Shown here in pieces: positions 12,755-24,880 of a stretch of 64,000 bases of DNA. Under the pieces are notes generated by a model. That model saw only the letters and a list, made by a program, of their open reading frames with translations. It was not told where the DNA came from and did not search any database. Positions within the stretch are counted from its first letter, which is position 1, and every line of letters begins with the position of its first letter. The stretch is from Patagioenas fasciata (taxonomy: Eukaryota; Chordata; Aves; Columbiformes; Columbidae): the NCBI RefSeq assembly GCF_037038585.1, contig NC_092521.1, positions 54,796,398 to 54,860,397 on the forward strand. Reading direction: 5' to 3'. A program made the position numbers and the translations under genes.

Positions 12755-15680
12755 AGTATAGTGCGATGTTACCGTAATGTTAGAGACAGCAAATTCAGCT
12801 TATTTTCTTCCAGTTTTTGAAGGAAAGGAGGATTAGAATGTCAGGCTTACAGTCAGAAACTTGTTGACTCGTTTCATTTGAACTTGCGGTGGCAGTAGCG
12901 ATGCTGGTTGTGTGAAGTGTGGGGAAGTCAATGACTTAAAGTGAGGCAAAGTCAGCCATAATCCACTGTAATTAGCACAACTGGCAGGTGACACTCAGTG
13001 GCCATCTGGCCATTTAACATATGTAGTGGGCAGCCAGCCTGTCCATGGACGGTTTACACGGACCACAGTGTGTGGTGTGTCTCGATAAGCCAGCAAGCCA
13101 GACTACACATCACGTTGTGTGATATTTGGGTGAGCAACCTACATGAAGGGAAGCGGAGAACATGAGGTTACAGGGACGAGCAGCATCCTGGGAATGCTAT
13201 AAACTTTTAAAGAGCCTGAGGGTGTTGTGGGGTGAGGACAGGGTGATCGTACCCAGTAGACTTGGAGGTACAGCACTCGGCAGGCTGGAGGAAACGTGGA
13301 GTTGGAGATTGTTGGAGCTGGCAGAGTGCGATGTTGCATGGTTGGCTCCATTGCCTACCCCAAGGCTTCTCCAGTGTGTTGCTGACTGTCTTCAGAGATT
13401 GCTTGAACATTACTGTGTTTATTTCCCCTCTTGTTTTTCTAATGGATAAACTGAGTGACATGGTTTGAGGGGAGTCCCTCTGTGATGGAGCTGCTAAAGG
13501 TCCTTAGCACAGCCAGGTGACTCTGAAATAGCCCCTTTATTCCTGTGTTCTGGTAGGGGCACAGAGACCTGGGGGAAGACCGGCCAGCAAAAAAATAAAC
13601 TTTTTCCATTACTCTGGCCAAAGCTAGAGTTGATGCATTCTTCCACATCAGGTATGCCCTTCCACCTGCTCCCTAGTTATGTCTGCTCAGAAAAATTGAA
13701 CTGAAGGGATCTCAATACGCTTGATCAGTAGGCTGGATCAGCAACAGATGGCAGGGGCTGCTGTACAAGGTCATAATTCTGAGAATTCTGTTGATAAACA
13801 CTGAAGCAATGTTATCCATATGTGGAAAATCAACGGTTCATATTAGAATTTTTCAATCTTTCAATGAGTGAATGTCAAAAAAGACCTTTTAAAAAATAAA
13901 TCTGACCACAGCGAAGAAGTAATGGAAGAGCAAGTAGAGTTACTTGCTCTGAGTAATACTTATGTATGTAATTTCAGCTGCCAGAACTTTATTGCTTTAA
14001 TAAAAATGCCCCATTAGTGATAAAGCAACCAATTAACCATCTAAAACTCATCTGAAATACTGCTAGAGCTTGACCCTTTTGAAACTGTTTTCTCCTTCTG
14101 TAGGGCCCCAAAGGTTTGTATGAATGTAATTCTGCAGTTCAGAGTAGAGAATGGGATTTGAATAAAAAGAAAATAAAAATGGATGTTTTTTTCTGCCCCT
14201 TATTGCCATGCCATTGGCTTGTAGTGAAGTAGTAGTCAATGTTTTATCCACATCACAGGCTGTGAAGCAGAGGTTTCAGATCTTTTTCTAGTGGACACAG
14301 CTTTGCTTTGTGAAATCACTCGCAAATACTTGTTGCTGTCAAGTACACTTGTGGCAATTTCAGGAGAAAATCCTTCACTTTTAAACCTTAGTTAAAACTC
14401 TTAAAGATTTTGTGAAGGGTGAGATAGGTTTATAGTTTTTTTTCTATTGCTTGTTGTGCATAGATTTTAAAACAATTCTTCAGGGCAATTGATGTGACAT
14501 TGTGTGAACATGGCCCTTTTTTTTTTGGTAACAAGTGTTTCAGGTCTCCATTGTTAATCTCATTCCCAAATTCATCCTCCTCCTCCTCCTTTTGTCCAAA
14601 ATGTGACTGTTCAAGAGGGTTCCTTTGAACTTCTGAGCCGCAACACACATGCACGCATTTTCCCCCATCCGCTCATAATTTGGGTCCATCTGCTTGCTCT
14701 AGCAGTGAAATATCAAAATTATCTATTGATTCTGGGGGCTGAACTCAAACAGCAAATGTTTGATTGCTTTGGAGTGCCATATAACTTACTTTGCAGTTGT
14801 GATACCAGTCACGTTTTAAGACTTAGGGTATGTACCAGCTATTTTTTTTTTAGTACAACTGCCAAAAATCTTCCATAAGCAGGCTTGATGATATGATTAA
14901 AAGCAGTTCACGAGTTTTCAATAAAAAATAACCCTTCTGTCTCATGGATTAGAAGCCATAGCTAGTACAGGCAACATGGTGTTGTTGCTGGAAGATAGTC
15001 TCCAGTGGAGATGCACCCTGTCTGAAATACCTACAATTCTGAAAGTGAGAATGGAAGACTTATTTGGACACCTCAGATTAGTAGCTGTAAGCGTGAAAAC
15101 CAGGTATCTGCTTTCAAAAACCATGCCACATAGTGGTTGCTCTCTCGTTTTGTTCACTTCTGCTAGTAGCTTCTGCATTAGTTTTAGAACCGTGGCAGAA
15201 TTGCTGTGGTTGATCCAAAAAAGCTCTGAAAACTTGAATCATAATGATCAAAGCATTGCCCATGTCATAGTTGGCTGTCCAGCTGTGATTGATAAGCACA
15301 GATCCATTTATTTTTTCATATTTTCAGGGCTATTGGGAAAACAAAAAGAATCAATCAAACAAAAAACCCACAACCACACAAAACCAGCTTCATCTGCTGG
15401 TACATTTTCATCGGTCAGCTTCATTCTCAGACACCTATAGAACCATTTGGTGGCCTTTCTTGGTGAAGTTAGTATGGGATAAGTAGTCCTGATATGAAAA
15501 TGTTTTATAATTGAAAGCACTGCTCCATTTTTTTGGCCTGAAATTCTCAAATATGGAAGGAAATGTTCAGTAAAAGTGTCTAATTTGTGTGGCGGTGTTT
15601 TTATTATAATGTAAACAAAGTTATTCTGTACTTTGCAAACTGGTGAAATATTTGTGCCAATGTTTGCTGCTGCTTCTTAG

Positions 15681-15819
15681 GGACACAGCAGGTCAGGAGA
15701 GATTCAACAGCATTACCTCAGCTTATTACAGAAGTGCCAAGGGAATTATTTTGGTGTATGATATCACCAAGAAGGAAACATTTGACGATTTACCAAAATG
15801 GATGAAAATGATTGATAAG
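15681..15819 (+). CDS. RAB12: RAB12 coding exon 3 (G3/switch II)
   Basis: This 139-base exon has one base completing Trp and then 46 codons, from DTAGQERF to KWMKMIDK. It contains the G3 motif DTAGQE, whose Gln is the catalytic residue for GTP hydrolysis, then switch II and the Rab-type [15 protein letters not shown] strand. The acceptor is cttcttag and the donor is GTAGGC. Residues agree with vertebrate RAB12, including the [10 protein letters not shown] helix, which distinguishes it from the RAB8/RAB10 group. The reading frame stays open some way on both sides, but those flanks are intron. RAB12 is known for roles in recycling-endosome-to-lysosome transport of the transferrin receptor and as a LRRK2 substrate and activator; that is family knowledge, not seen here. 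Confidence 0.98.
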
Positions 15820-16365
15820 GTAGGCCTTAAGTATTTTCTTTTTACATTTTTTTTTTAAGAAACAATTTTTTTTTTCCTCAAAGCTACTCTGTAAGACTTT
15901 CGACAACATTCATATATTATTATTAAACTAATGCAAACTAATTTTTGCTGGATTCTTTTAGCCAGGATTTAACATTGTTATGTTTTTGTTGCAAAATATT
16001 TGTCCATTCCTGCTTCCGTGAACTAGAACTGTCGCAGTTAGAAATGTCAGTGGAAATCTGTAACATTACTCATTTACCTGTGCACTGCGGGAAGAAAAAA
16101 AAGAATCACTTCCTGTCTTTGAAATAAGGTTATGTTCATTCTGAGAGAAACTAGAACAGCTAGTTCTCAAGTCATGTTTTTAAAATGGAATTTAAAAATT
16201 GAAACTGGAAAATCTTGCAATGAAGTTTGGGAAGAGCTTTTACATATAAACTGTGTAGGCATGTGGTTCTTTACTTAGTAGAGCAATTGCCCTTTTTAAT
16301 ATGATGTTGGCATTACAAAATCTCATGTTCCTAGGTTTAGTTAATTAAAATTGTTTTAATTGCAG
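15820..16365 (+). other. RAB12: RAB12 intron 3
   Basis: A short intron (546 bases) with donor GTAGGC and acceptor taattgcag. It is AT-rich with T and A runs; no other feature is seen. Confidence 0.9.
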
Positions 16366-16455
16366 TATGCTTCAGAAGATGCAGAGCTTCTATTAGTTGG
16401 AAATAAACTGGACTGTGAGGTTGATCGAGAGATTACTCGACAGCAGGGAGAAAAG
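16366..16455 (+). CDS. RAB12: RAB12 coding exon 4 (G4)
   Basis: Thirty complete codons, from YASEDAEL to TRQQGEK. It contains the guanine-specificity motif NKLD (G4) in [11 protein letters not shown]. The acceptor is tgcag and the donor is GTAAGA; both flanking introns are phase 0, matching the neighbours. The residue after DCE is Val where I recall Thr in the mammalian protein, a small substitution outside the motif. The segment forms beta5 and the start of the following helix of the GTPase fold. Confidence 0.98.
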
Positions 16456-17424
16456 GTAAGAACAGGTCTAACCAAATTCTTAGTTACTGTTAGAAGCAAA
16501 ATGGCTGTGGCATCGATGCTGCCAGTCCAGGGCTGCTCTTGTTCAGAATACTAGACCAAAGGAGCATATTGAGAGTGATGGTGTTCTGTCAAAATCTAGA
16601 TGGTATTTACTTACTTTTATAGAGTATGCAATTACATGCTTTCCTGTTGGGGCAGTATGTCTTTGCTTTAAAGGAAGAATAAACTACAAGTTGGTGTACA
16701 CTACAGAATAGTGTGGGGAATACTCCGTTTTGGGCTCTGAAAGAGCATATGGTGAAGACTTGAGTCACAAGTGAAAGTATCTTTACTCAAGGCATCTTTG
16801 TGAGCCTGCTTCCAGATATTTGCTTTTCAGTAGTTTTTTATTATAGGAAATGGCCCTGCTCGATTGCTTGGGTCACCTCTGTTTTCGTGTTTCTTTTGTT
16901 CTCTTGCAACTCCAAAAGTGGTAAGAAACCTGACAAGAGAATGTTTTAACATGACACTCAGAACACCATCTTGATGAGGACACTATGGGTATGGACATTC
17001 ACAAATGTTACTCTTCAGCTACCCATCACATGTTTGGAAGTGAAGCATTTTCTGTTACAAAGTCAAGACTAATTCTTACATCTGCACTTCCCTTTTCTGC
17101 ATTTTAATAATAAGGTCAAGATAAACTCTTCTGAAAACTTCTTACCTTTTGGCAGTCTGCAGCAATCCACATCAACTGAAGACATTAATTTTTCAGATTT
17201 AAGTCTGGATAAATGCAGCCAACTTTTCCAGGAAACCAGTTTTAAGTGAAAATTAGCTATATGTGTTTCAGGATTATTAATTGAATAAGACTTCAGTCGC
17301 AGATTTGGGGAAAGTTGTTTTTTGGATTTTTTTTTTTTTTAAGGTTTTGTGATGAGTGCATGTTTTCTGTTTGTTTCTATTTGTGTGTATCTTCATGTAG
17401 TTATTTTCTTTTCTCTTCCATCAG
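16456..17424 (+). other. RAB12: RAB12 intron 4
   Basis: An intron of 969 bases with donor GTAAGA and acceptor ttccatcag. It holds a T-run near 17328-17340. No coding or repeat signal is recognised. Confidence 0.9.
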
Positions 17425-17529
17425 TTTGCACAGCAAATAACTGGGATGCGGTTCTGTGAAGCAAGTGCCAAGGATAATTTTAATGTGGATGAAATTTTTC
17501 TAAAACTTGTTGATGACATTCTGAGAAAG
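17425..17529 (+). CDS. RAB12: RAB12 coding exon 5 (G5)
   Basis: Thirty-five complete codons, from [10 protein letters not shown] to VDDILRK. It carries the G5 motif CEASAKDN, which contacts the guanine base, then the C-terminal helix [15 protein letters not shown]. The acceptor is catcag and the donor is GTAAAA; the phase is 0 on both sides. With the preceding exon it completes the nucleotide-binding fold. Confidence 0.98.
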
Positions 17530-18000
17530 GTAAAATACTCAGGTGGTAGTTCCTCTGACCACATAAGTGGTCAACGTTTAAATAATGACTGCAAGTACTT
17601 GTTGGAAGAACATAGAGGGTAAAATTTTTGGTTTATGTGCAGTGGGTGTGATGTAGTTCACAGACTCTGCTGTTGAATTTGGTAAATATCTGCTCCTATT
17701 TGCTATACTTTCTATAAATTCACTATATATCAGCAGCTGACTGTACATTTGCTTGCTTTCATTTGCAGGCAGTTCTGTTGTAATTTGTTGCAATTGGTTT
17801 AGGAAGTAGCTTTATTTTGACAATATGACTTGTAACTTTTTTTCCGAAATAAGTTCGTAACTTATCCAAATGTAGTTCACTAATAAGAACCAGAAGATCC
17901 TGAAATTGAGGCTTTGCCTGACAGTGAACTCTTGAAACAAGCTCTTTGTGCTGAGTTCTATGCAGATGACTGTTTACGGGTGATTTTTCTTTTCTTTAAG
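17530..18000 (+). other. RAB12: RAB12 intron 5
   Basis: An intron of 471 bases with donor GTAAAA and acceptor tttctttaag. No other features are seen. Confidence 0.9.
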
Positions 18001-18114
18001 ATGCCACTGGACGTTATAAGAAATGAATTGTCCAACAGTATCCTGTCCCTGCAACCAGAGCCAGAAATCCCACCAGAACTGCCTCCTCCAAGGCCACATG
18101 TCCGTTGCTGTTGA
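18001..18114 (+). CDS. RAB12: RAB12 terminal coding exon (prenylated tail)
   Basis: Thirty-seven codons and a TGA stop, from [10 protein letters not shown] to PHVRCC. It encodes the hypervariable tail of the Rab with a proline- and glutamate-rich stretch ([15 protein letters not shown]) and a C-terminal Cys-Cys, the double geranylgeranylation site that anchors Rab proteins to membranes. The tail is essentially that of mammalian RAB12. The first Met is internal, because the exon joins in phase 0 to 17529. Together the five exons here give about 168 residues, the C-terminal two thirds of a protein of about 240 residues. Confidence 0.98.
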   Translation: MPLDVIRNELSNSILSLQPEPEIPPELPPPRPHVRCC

Positions 18115-18811
18115 CTTATTACTCCATACAGGGTGGAAAATAGGAGCAGGAGGGTAAAGAAAGTATCTGTACTACTCTGCACTACAATCATTTGGCAGTT
18201 TCTTGTTGCACTTTGTTATTCGAGTCAGAGCTACACACTAACTTGTAAATATGCAAATATGCAATCCTGTGTAGGATTCAGCTATAACATTTAATTATTA
18301 CCCCTCTCCCTCACAATGATGTCTCATTTATTGCCCCAGTGTTATAAATACTGTACAGTCGGTGGGGGTTTACCATACTTCCAGTCGTGGAGGAGGAGAA
18401 GAAATTAAATCTATACCTATTCTTGACATAAATGTTGTAATAGTTCTTGTTATTATAAACAGGCAGGCAGAAGCTCTTCTGGTATGAAGATAAGTATATG
18501 GTGCTTTGCTAACTATTTTAAAGACAAATTTTTTAAAAACAGAGGACTTTATGTACAAAGCTTCCATAATCATCATTATGTTTCCTTTTAATGTAGTGAA
18601 AACATTTTTGGCTGTAGCATCCTCTGCTGACTGGATTTATTGAAAAGCTAAGTTTAATTTTTGGCAGTCTTTTATTTATTTTGTTTAATGCTGCAACCTT
18701 TATTTGTGTACCAAGACATCACATCTGGTGCAGATCTAAGATTGCACTCTGAAGTAGCATATATAATTTTCTGCATAAGCGTAAACTTGGTTGCAGGAAT
18801 CATCGAGTTTC

Positions 18812-18817
18812 AATAAA
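18812..18817 (+). terminator. RAB12: Poly(A) signal candidate AATAAA, RAB12
   Basis: First AATAAA after the RAB12 stop, about 700 bases downstream. A further canonical hexamer lies at 19216-19221 with a T/G-rich stretch after it. Confidence 0.45.
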
Positions 18818-19215
18818 AGAATGACGATATATTCAAGCTCTATAAGAAGGTGTAAAAAGCAATGCTGCTGTCCTAGACAAATTCTTTAAAAGAAAAAAAA
18901 AGATTATACATTTTCCTGTGTTAAGGAATATATTTGTGTATTTGTCTGGACACCTGTAGGGTTGGGGGGGGAACGGAACCTAAGGTAAAATTATTTTCTT
19001 TCCTAATGGTGGAAATTATTCCCATCAAGCAAATACTGTGTTAGGTTTTTGTCTGATAATGAATTTGTGAATTATATCTTTGGTATATCTTTTATTAAAA
19101 TGCACTGTTTAGTTTAGCTGTGGTAAATCAGTAGTTACATATTTGAATAACTTGGTGTGTCCTGAATGTTGTGGTATTGAAAAACATTGTGGTCTTTCTA
19201 AACTAATGAAGTGCA

Positions 19216-19221
19216 AATAAA
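19216..19221 (+). terminator. RAB12: Poly(A) signal candidate AATAAA, RAB12 distal
   Basis: AATAAA in 'gtgcaaataaaattttgt', followed by T-rich sequence. It would give a 3' UTR of about 1.1 kb. Confidence 0.4.
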
Positions 19222-22200
19222 ATTTTGTATTTATGAATGACAGTGGAACTGCACCTGTTATTAGAATGGCAAGTATCAAACAATGGCTAAAAGGTAGAAT
19301 CTGGAACAAGGCTTGTTTTAATTTTGTTGCAGTTTAATTTTCAGTTTGACAGTTCCTTTAGGTGTAGTTAGAAGAGCAGCAGATGTTAGTTGTTCACCTT
19401 GATCACTGCTTTCTTGAGAGAGCAGCTGATGACCCAGCCCAACTGATATGTTCAAATAGCATGTGACTGCTTGTCATGCTGTCTTAGCAGGTGGTCACCA
19501 AACTATTAATTACAGTGGCAACACAAGTATGAACCAGTCTTTTTTTCACACTACAGCTTCTCTACTTAGCATTCTCTGGTGCTGGAACCCATTCTGTCAC
19601 CTTGGCCACTCTTCTAGCCAGAACACTGGCACTGACCAGTAAGGTATACCACTGACATAAACAGCTTCTGTTTTCTGGAAGGAAAAATACACAACAAACT
19701 TTTAACTTTAAAAAAAAAAAGCCCTTATTTCACTGAGTAGTAAGCTCTGACATTCGGAATACAAGACCGTGCAGGTCTCTAGCTCACCTGGATTGCATCT
19801 GACAAATTTAAGGAATCATGGTTGATATTTGTGTTTATGTATTCTGCCACCTTGTGCCTAAACAGTTTGCTTTTCTACATAGTAAACTTATGGTTTACTC
19901 TCATGTTGGTAAGATAAAAACAATTTCTAAAGCACTTGTAGGATTTCTGATGGTATTGTGGGCAATAGCAAAGAAGGGAAAATTATGGAAAATGAGTTTT
20001 AACTTGACAACCATTTTATTTTAGCTGATTTGTTTTTATTTGTACTTAGAAACTTGTGATTTTTTTTCCTGCAGTTTTTGAATTTAATAAAAATTAAGAA
20101 ATTTGACTTAGATAAATTTTCTTCTTGTAATTCTGTGCTGTTTGTATATAGGTAGATTGGGATCCCAGTCTCTTGTACCAAATATAAAAATGATTGCATT
20201 TGAGAAAGATGTATTTATATAAGAATGCTGGAATGTATTTGATTATTCACTGGCAATTGTAAAAATTACAGGAAACATGTTTGCTCTGCATCTGTTATTC
20301 TATGCAACTGCAGAGGGCTTGGTCTCCTAATTTTAACTCTGCAATTTTTATATGGGTCAGAAAAAGTTCATTTATGTCCTGTTTCCACCTAGCAGGCATT
20401 TGCAGTGTGGTACAGAAAGGTGGGTGGGAAGAAATTATTCTTGCTGCTCTGTTGCCTCATGTGGAAGCTCAGCTGTCAGCCCAACCCGTGTTGACATCTA
20501 ATGACGGATGGTTTGAATGGTCTTCACAACCATTGAGAGATCACAGAATGAAATAAAGGGAGGCTGAGCACTAAAGGCAGCTTCAAGTTTGTTCTAATTT
20601 GTGTTACCAGATCACTGTTCTTTTGGTTAAGGGTAACCTGTTCCCCTCTTCAGAGTAGGTGGGAGTGGTTGTTTTCCTCCTAACATCGAGCCCAATGTAC
20701 TTTACCACTAAACTCGCCAGATGCTGTGAGGTCGTCCATTCCCTGCCAATTCATTCATGCTGGAGAAAATACACAGGAGTGTCTTTTGATAAGCAAGCAC
20801 AGCAAGCAGAAATTGCAGGAGTGTCAGAAATAGGATAGTGACATCTGCTCCAAATTAGTGGTGGCTTCTTGACTTTCATGAAATAATCTTAGATTGATCA
20901 TGGCCATTGAAGAGTGGTTTGCTGCTGATTTTAAGTGTGCTTAGGATTTATCCAGTAAATTCCTGAAATGGCACAATTTCAGTGGTATGTTTAGTTGACA
21001 CTGCATCAGGTACCAAAGCCAAAGTTCATCTCTAGCAAAAGACTCATACAGTGTGTCTGTGAAGTTTTAGATTGGCCTATAATGGACATTCAACCAGTGG
21101 GCTGAGTTACATAATTTCTTCATAGGTGAACAGAAGGAAACTAGGAAGGCTAGAAATTTCTCCTTTGTGTAATAGTGAGTTGGGATAATGGCAAAAGCCA
21201 AAACCCACCGTCTTACCAGGACATCTTGAATTATGCGCTGTTGTGCCTTGTGTGCTAAAGGAACAGTAACAGTCACATCTTCCTTTCACCAGATGGTTTG
21301 CCCCTTCCAAGCAGAGATACACAACTAACGTCAATATTTGATACTTCGGAGGAAGTAGGATGAGAATAAGGTGGAAAAAAGGACTGGAAGATAAAAGCCA
21401 AGATATAGTGACTTGCTAAAGCGAATTTAGGGATGCATGTTTGTGCCCTTGCTGGAGATTTCAGCATTCTGTCATTTCATTTAATCTGTTATTTATGTCA
21501 GCACACTGAATGAGCAGGAATTTCTGACAGTGGAGGGTTAACCTTAATTGATTTATCTTTTTATCATAAACTGATAGTTACTTAGAGTGCTAGATTTAAG
21601 CAGGATTAGGAATTTGGTAGGTCGTTCTGACTTGGGCAAGGATTTCAAGTTAATCCAGTTAGCCTTGGAAGCCAATGGTTGTCTAAATGGGGCCGTTCTG
21701 CTAACTGGCAGTGCTTTCTGTGTGTCAAAATCTCACTGAGACAGGAAAATTTATAGCAGGTAAGTTTCTGAGGTGGGACAAAAAGCAAAGCAGGTAAGAA
21801 AAGGGAAACAGAGAGCCAAGCTGGTCAAGAAAGAACATGAACACCTTTTCTAGAAGGGGAATGGGGAATGCAGCCAGATTCCAGCTTGGTTGCTTCCCTG
21901 TGCTGGGAGTTCACTGTCAAAAGTTCATCTCTGCAGCTTGTGAAAGACAAAATCCGCACCAGCTGGCATGAATTCATTCTCCCTTCTTGTGTTGACAGTT
22001 TTTCATTCAGAGGAAACAGTAGTAGTTTTGCTGAAGCAAAGAATCCTTCCCTGTAAGGAAAACGGCTCGTTGCCTTACTCACGGCAGGTGTAGTTTCATT
22101 TTAGAGAGGAAAGGCAGAAATACGTGGGCTGTATCCTCCAGATTACCAGCGTCATTAATACAGACCCTTGATTGTGCTGGTTGCAAGTCTTCCTTTTAAA

Positions 22201-24559
22201 ATAGTTTAAATGAATCAGTTCGAGATGTCCTTAACATTTTTTTATTTTGTGCTGAAAGATGCAAAACCAGTTGACTCTAGTTTTTAAAAAGCTGAATTTG
22301 CTTTGTCACGACCAGTTGTCTGAGCGACTGCATTAACCTGAGGGTTTGTTCACTTATCTCTTCCTTCTGGCTTAGAACATTTCAAATGGTCAAAATAGGA
22401 AGGTGGCATCCTAGTAGGTACAGTCGTCTTGAGTGTGAGGTATAACTATTTTCACAGTAAAAGGAAAAGCCGAGGTGCCAGTGTTCATGTTAGACTGAAA
22501 CGAGAAGTTCTGAGTACTGCGAGTTTTTATGATGTGGCTTGGATTTCCTGCACGGGTGGAAGTTGCCCATTAGGGGTCACTGAAGCTCCATCGGTGAAGG
22601 AGCCTGTTACCTTTCTGTTGGATGAGCCATCGCTTCTGGCTGTGCCTGCTGAGTAAACATCACCATTGTCAAAACTCCTGCTTTTTCCAAAGCAGCAGCT
22701 CGAAGTACAGTGGTGGTGGATAGCTGTGGACACTAAAAATCTAACCAAAGAAATGCACAAGTGTGTTGTGTTGGTCCAAGGATGGCCGTATTGAAGAATT
22801 AAAATAAGACAATTCTCTTTCTGTGTGCAAAGTTGTGTTTGCTCAAGTATCTTTTCTGACAGGATATTTTTAGCTAACTTCCAGTCAGCTGTCTGGTAGA
22901 TGCAATTCGTTTAGTTGTACCTGTTGGGGATCCCCTTGAATTACTTACTCAAAAATCATTAAGTATACAGACAAGCCTTCTTCATTTCCTAATAAATGAA
23001 TCAAAATGTAAAAAAAATAAAAACCTCTGTGTGAATTATTACTTGTGTTTCTATCAGGACTCAGATCTTAGAGTTGTCTCTAAAATCTGTTTTCTGTACT
23101 ATTAGTTGATGAGGTGGTCTTGAGTGAAATTATTTTTCCTTCCAGCTCTGGTCAAAATATACATAAACTATCTCTGGTGAAAGGTATTGTTCTGTAAAAT
23201 TGTGAAGATCAAATTTTCATTTTAATTCTAAGTAGAGGTCCAATTCTAGAAATTATTCTTCAAGGATGCTCTTCTACTGCAGAGAATTACAGGGTCAGTG
23301 CTATTAAAACAAAATTTTATGTCAGTCTGGGTAAGTGCCAACCCTTGCAAAAGAATCTAGCTTTCTGTATATCCTAGCAGATAGTTGTAAAACATTTTGG
23401 CATTATTTTCTTCATAATTTCAAGTTTTTATTTCGTGAAGGTGATTTTTGTCTCTTAAAATGAGGAATCCTGTTTGGTGTTGGCTATGGTTTTTGTTGTT
23501 ATGAGGGAACAAAGATGCTTTTTTAGATGAAAGTTGTTACATTCTCCTTGAACCCAGAGTTCCTTATCACATTCCATGAAGCCCTCTCATGTTGCATTTA
23601 AGGGTTATAAAATCTACCACGTGTATCTCAATGTGTTAGTACACACAATCCTGCAGACACTTTCCCTAGCTGGCATAAAATTATGGATCCCAAAAAGCTG
23701 GCTAGTACTGAGAAAAGCCGTCAGTTTTCCTTCTCAGGGACAGTCATGCAAATTCACAGTAGCGATGTAAACATGGGCTTCATGGATTTGTCCAAGCCTA
23801 TATGAAAAGTGGGAGGGAAGGCAGTAGGGCAACCAAAATGTGTTACCTGACAAATTATGAAGTTACTTCATTCTACAGGTTTCTGACTGTAGTCACTTCT
23901 CCTTGGAGGAAGCTGTGGCTGCCCCTAATGGGGTTTCTAGCAGCATGTCAGGAGGGAGACAAAATCCAAAGAGCTCTGAAAACCCCTGGGAGAAAAGAGC
24001 AGACCAAAACATCCATCTGCAGCCAGTGATGACCTATGCATAAGGGCAAGGCTTTGTTTGCTACAATGCAGTTGTGATTTTTAAGAACAGAAGTGGAAAG
24101 GGCTGCTCAGGCCTCTTTGACTTAATCCCCCATGATTATAGGCAAACATAAAATAGAGGCTTTTTCCCCACTGCCATCCTATAATAGACAAGGATTAAAA
24201 GAAAGTGAAGTTTTTCCCCTGCTCAGTAGGAAATCTTGATGGTAAACTGCTCTCCCTGAGCCGATGAATCGTAAGAGCACAATGGATTTTTCTTCCAAGA
24301 ATTGCTCTGATTGCTTGCAATTTTTTAGACCCACGTGGATTATTGATATCTTCAGTATACTGTGGTGGTAAGTCTACAGCATCATGATTACGATATGGGG
24401 AAAAGTGCTTCCCTTTATTTTAAACCTATCATCTGCTGATTCATTTCATCCCCTAGCATTCTCTTACCAGAAGAAGCAGTTGAACAATTGTTTCCTTTTT
24501 ACTTTTTCTGTGCTTTCTGTAATTTTAAGATCCTTTATCAAATGTTTCCATCGGTTGTA

Positions 24560-24880
24560 TCCTTTGGAGGCTTGACAAGTCCAAATATCTTCAATTGTTC
24601 CTGTTATCGAAGCCTTTTCATACCTTTAAATATCCTTACAGTCCTCCTCTGTACAGTTTCTCTGTTAGCATATTTTTCAAGGTGGCCAGCACTGCATTCA
24701 GAAATGTGATTTCAGCATAGGTTTACACAATAGCTTCTTATCATTTAATCAATAATTCATACAGAAGACGAGGGTTTTTTTTATCCTGTGGCATCTTAGT
24801 ATCTCTCAGAGCCTTCAATGAGGGATGTAGTTGAATAGCTTTTATAAATCCAGGTAAATGAGATCAAGTGGATCTCCCTT
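24560..24880 (-). mobile_element. Ancient, degraded CR1/L3-like LINE fragment
   Basis: The plus strand 'cctttaaatatccttacagtcctcctctgta' region and 'aaggtggccagcactgcattcag' resemble the reverse complement of old CR1/L3 LINE ORF2 sequence ('rrATKMI...' and 'QFW' segments). The stretch near 24841 resembles the upstream 'aaagctttctggaaatctaaatat' region. It is heavily diverged with deletions, so the borders are approximate. Confidence 0.55.

Larger units (their letters stand above)
7597..15680 (+). other. RAB12: RAB12 intron 2
   Basis: An 8.1-kb intron with donor GTAAGT and acceptor cttcttag. It carries two CR1 fragments in antisense (9306-9705 and 12417-12754), a (GTTT)6 tract at 9996-10020, and a short (CCT)n run near 14575-14590. 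The rest is AT-rich sequence in which I see no supported exon. Confidence 0.9.
18115..20110 (+). other. RAB12: RAB12 3' UTR (likely) and poly(A) region
   Basis: Sequence after the stop has no coding signal. It has AATAAA hexamers at 18812-18817, 19216-19221 and 20086-20091 that could define short and long 3' UTRs. A TGTAAATA at 18244-18251 fits the Pumilio recognition pattern, and a TGTATATA lies further on at 20143. Which end is used cannot be decided without transcript data, so the right boundary is an estimate. Confidence 0.6.

Noticed and set aside
15643..15858. RAB12 exon 3 read as a self-contained ORF of 71 codons
   Set aside because: The flanking parts are intron; the splice sites at 15681 and 15819 join in frame with exons 2 and 4.
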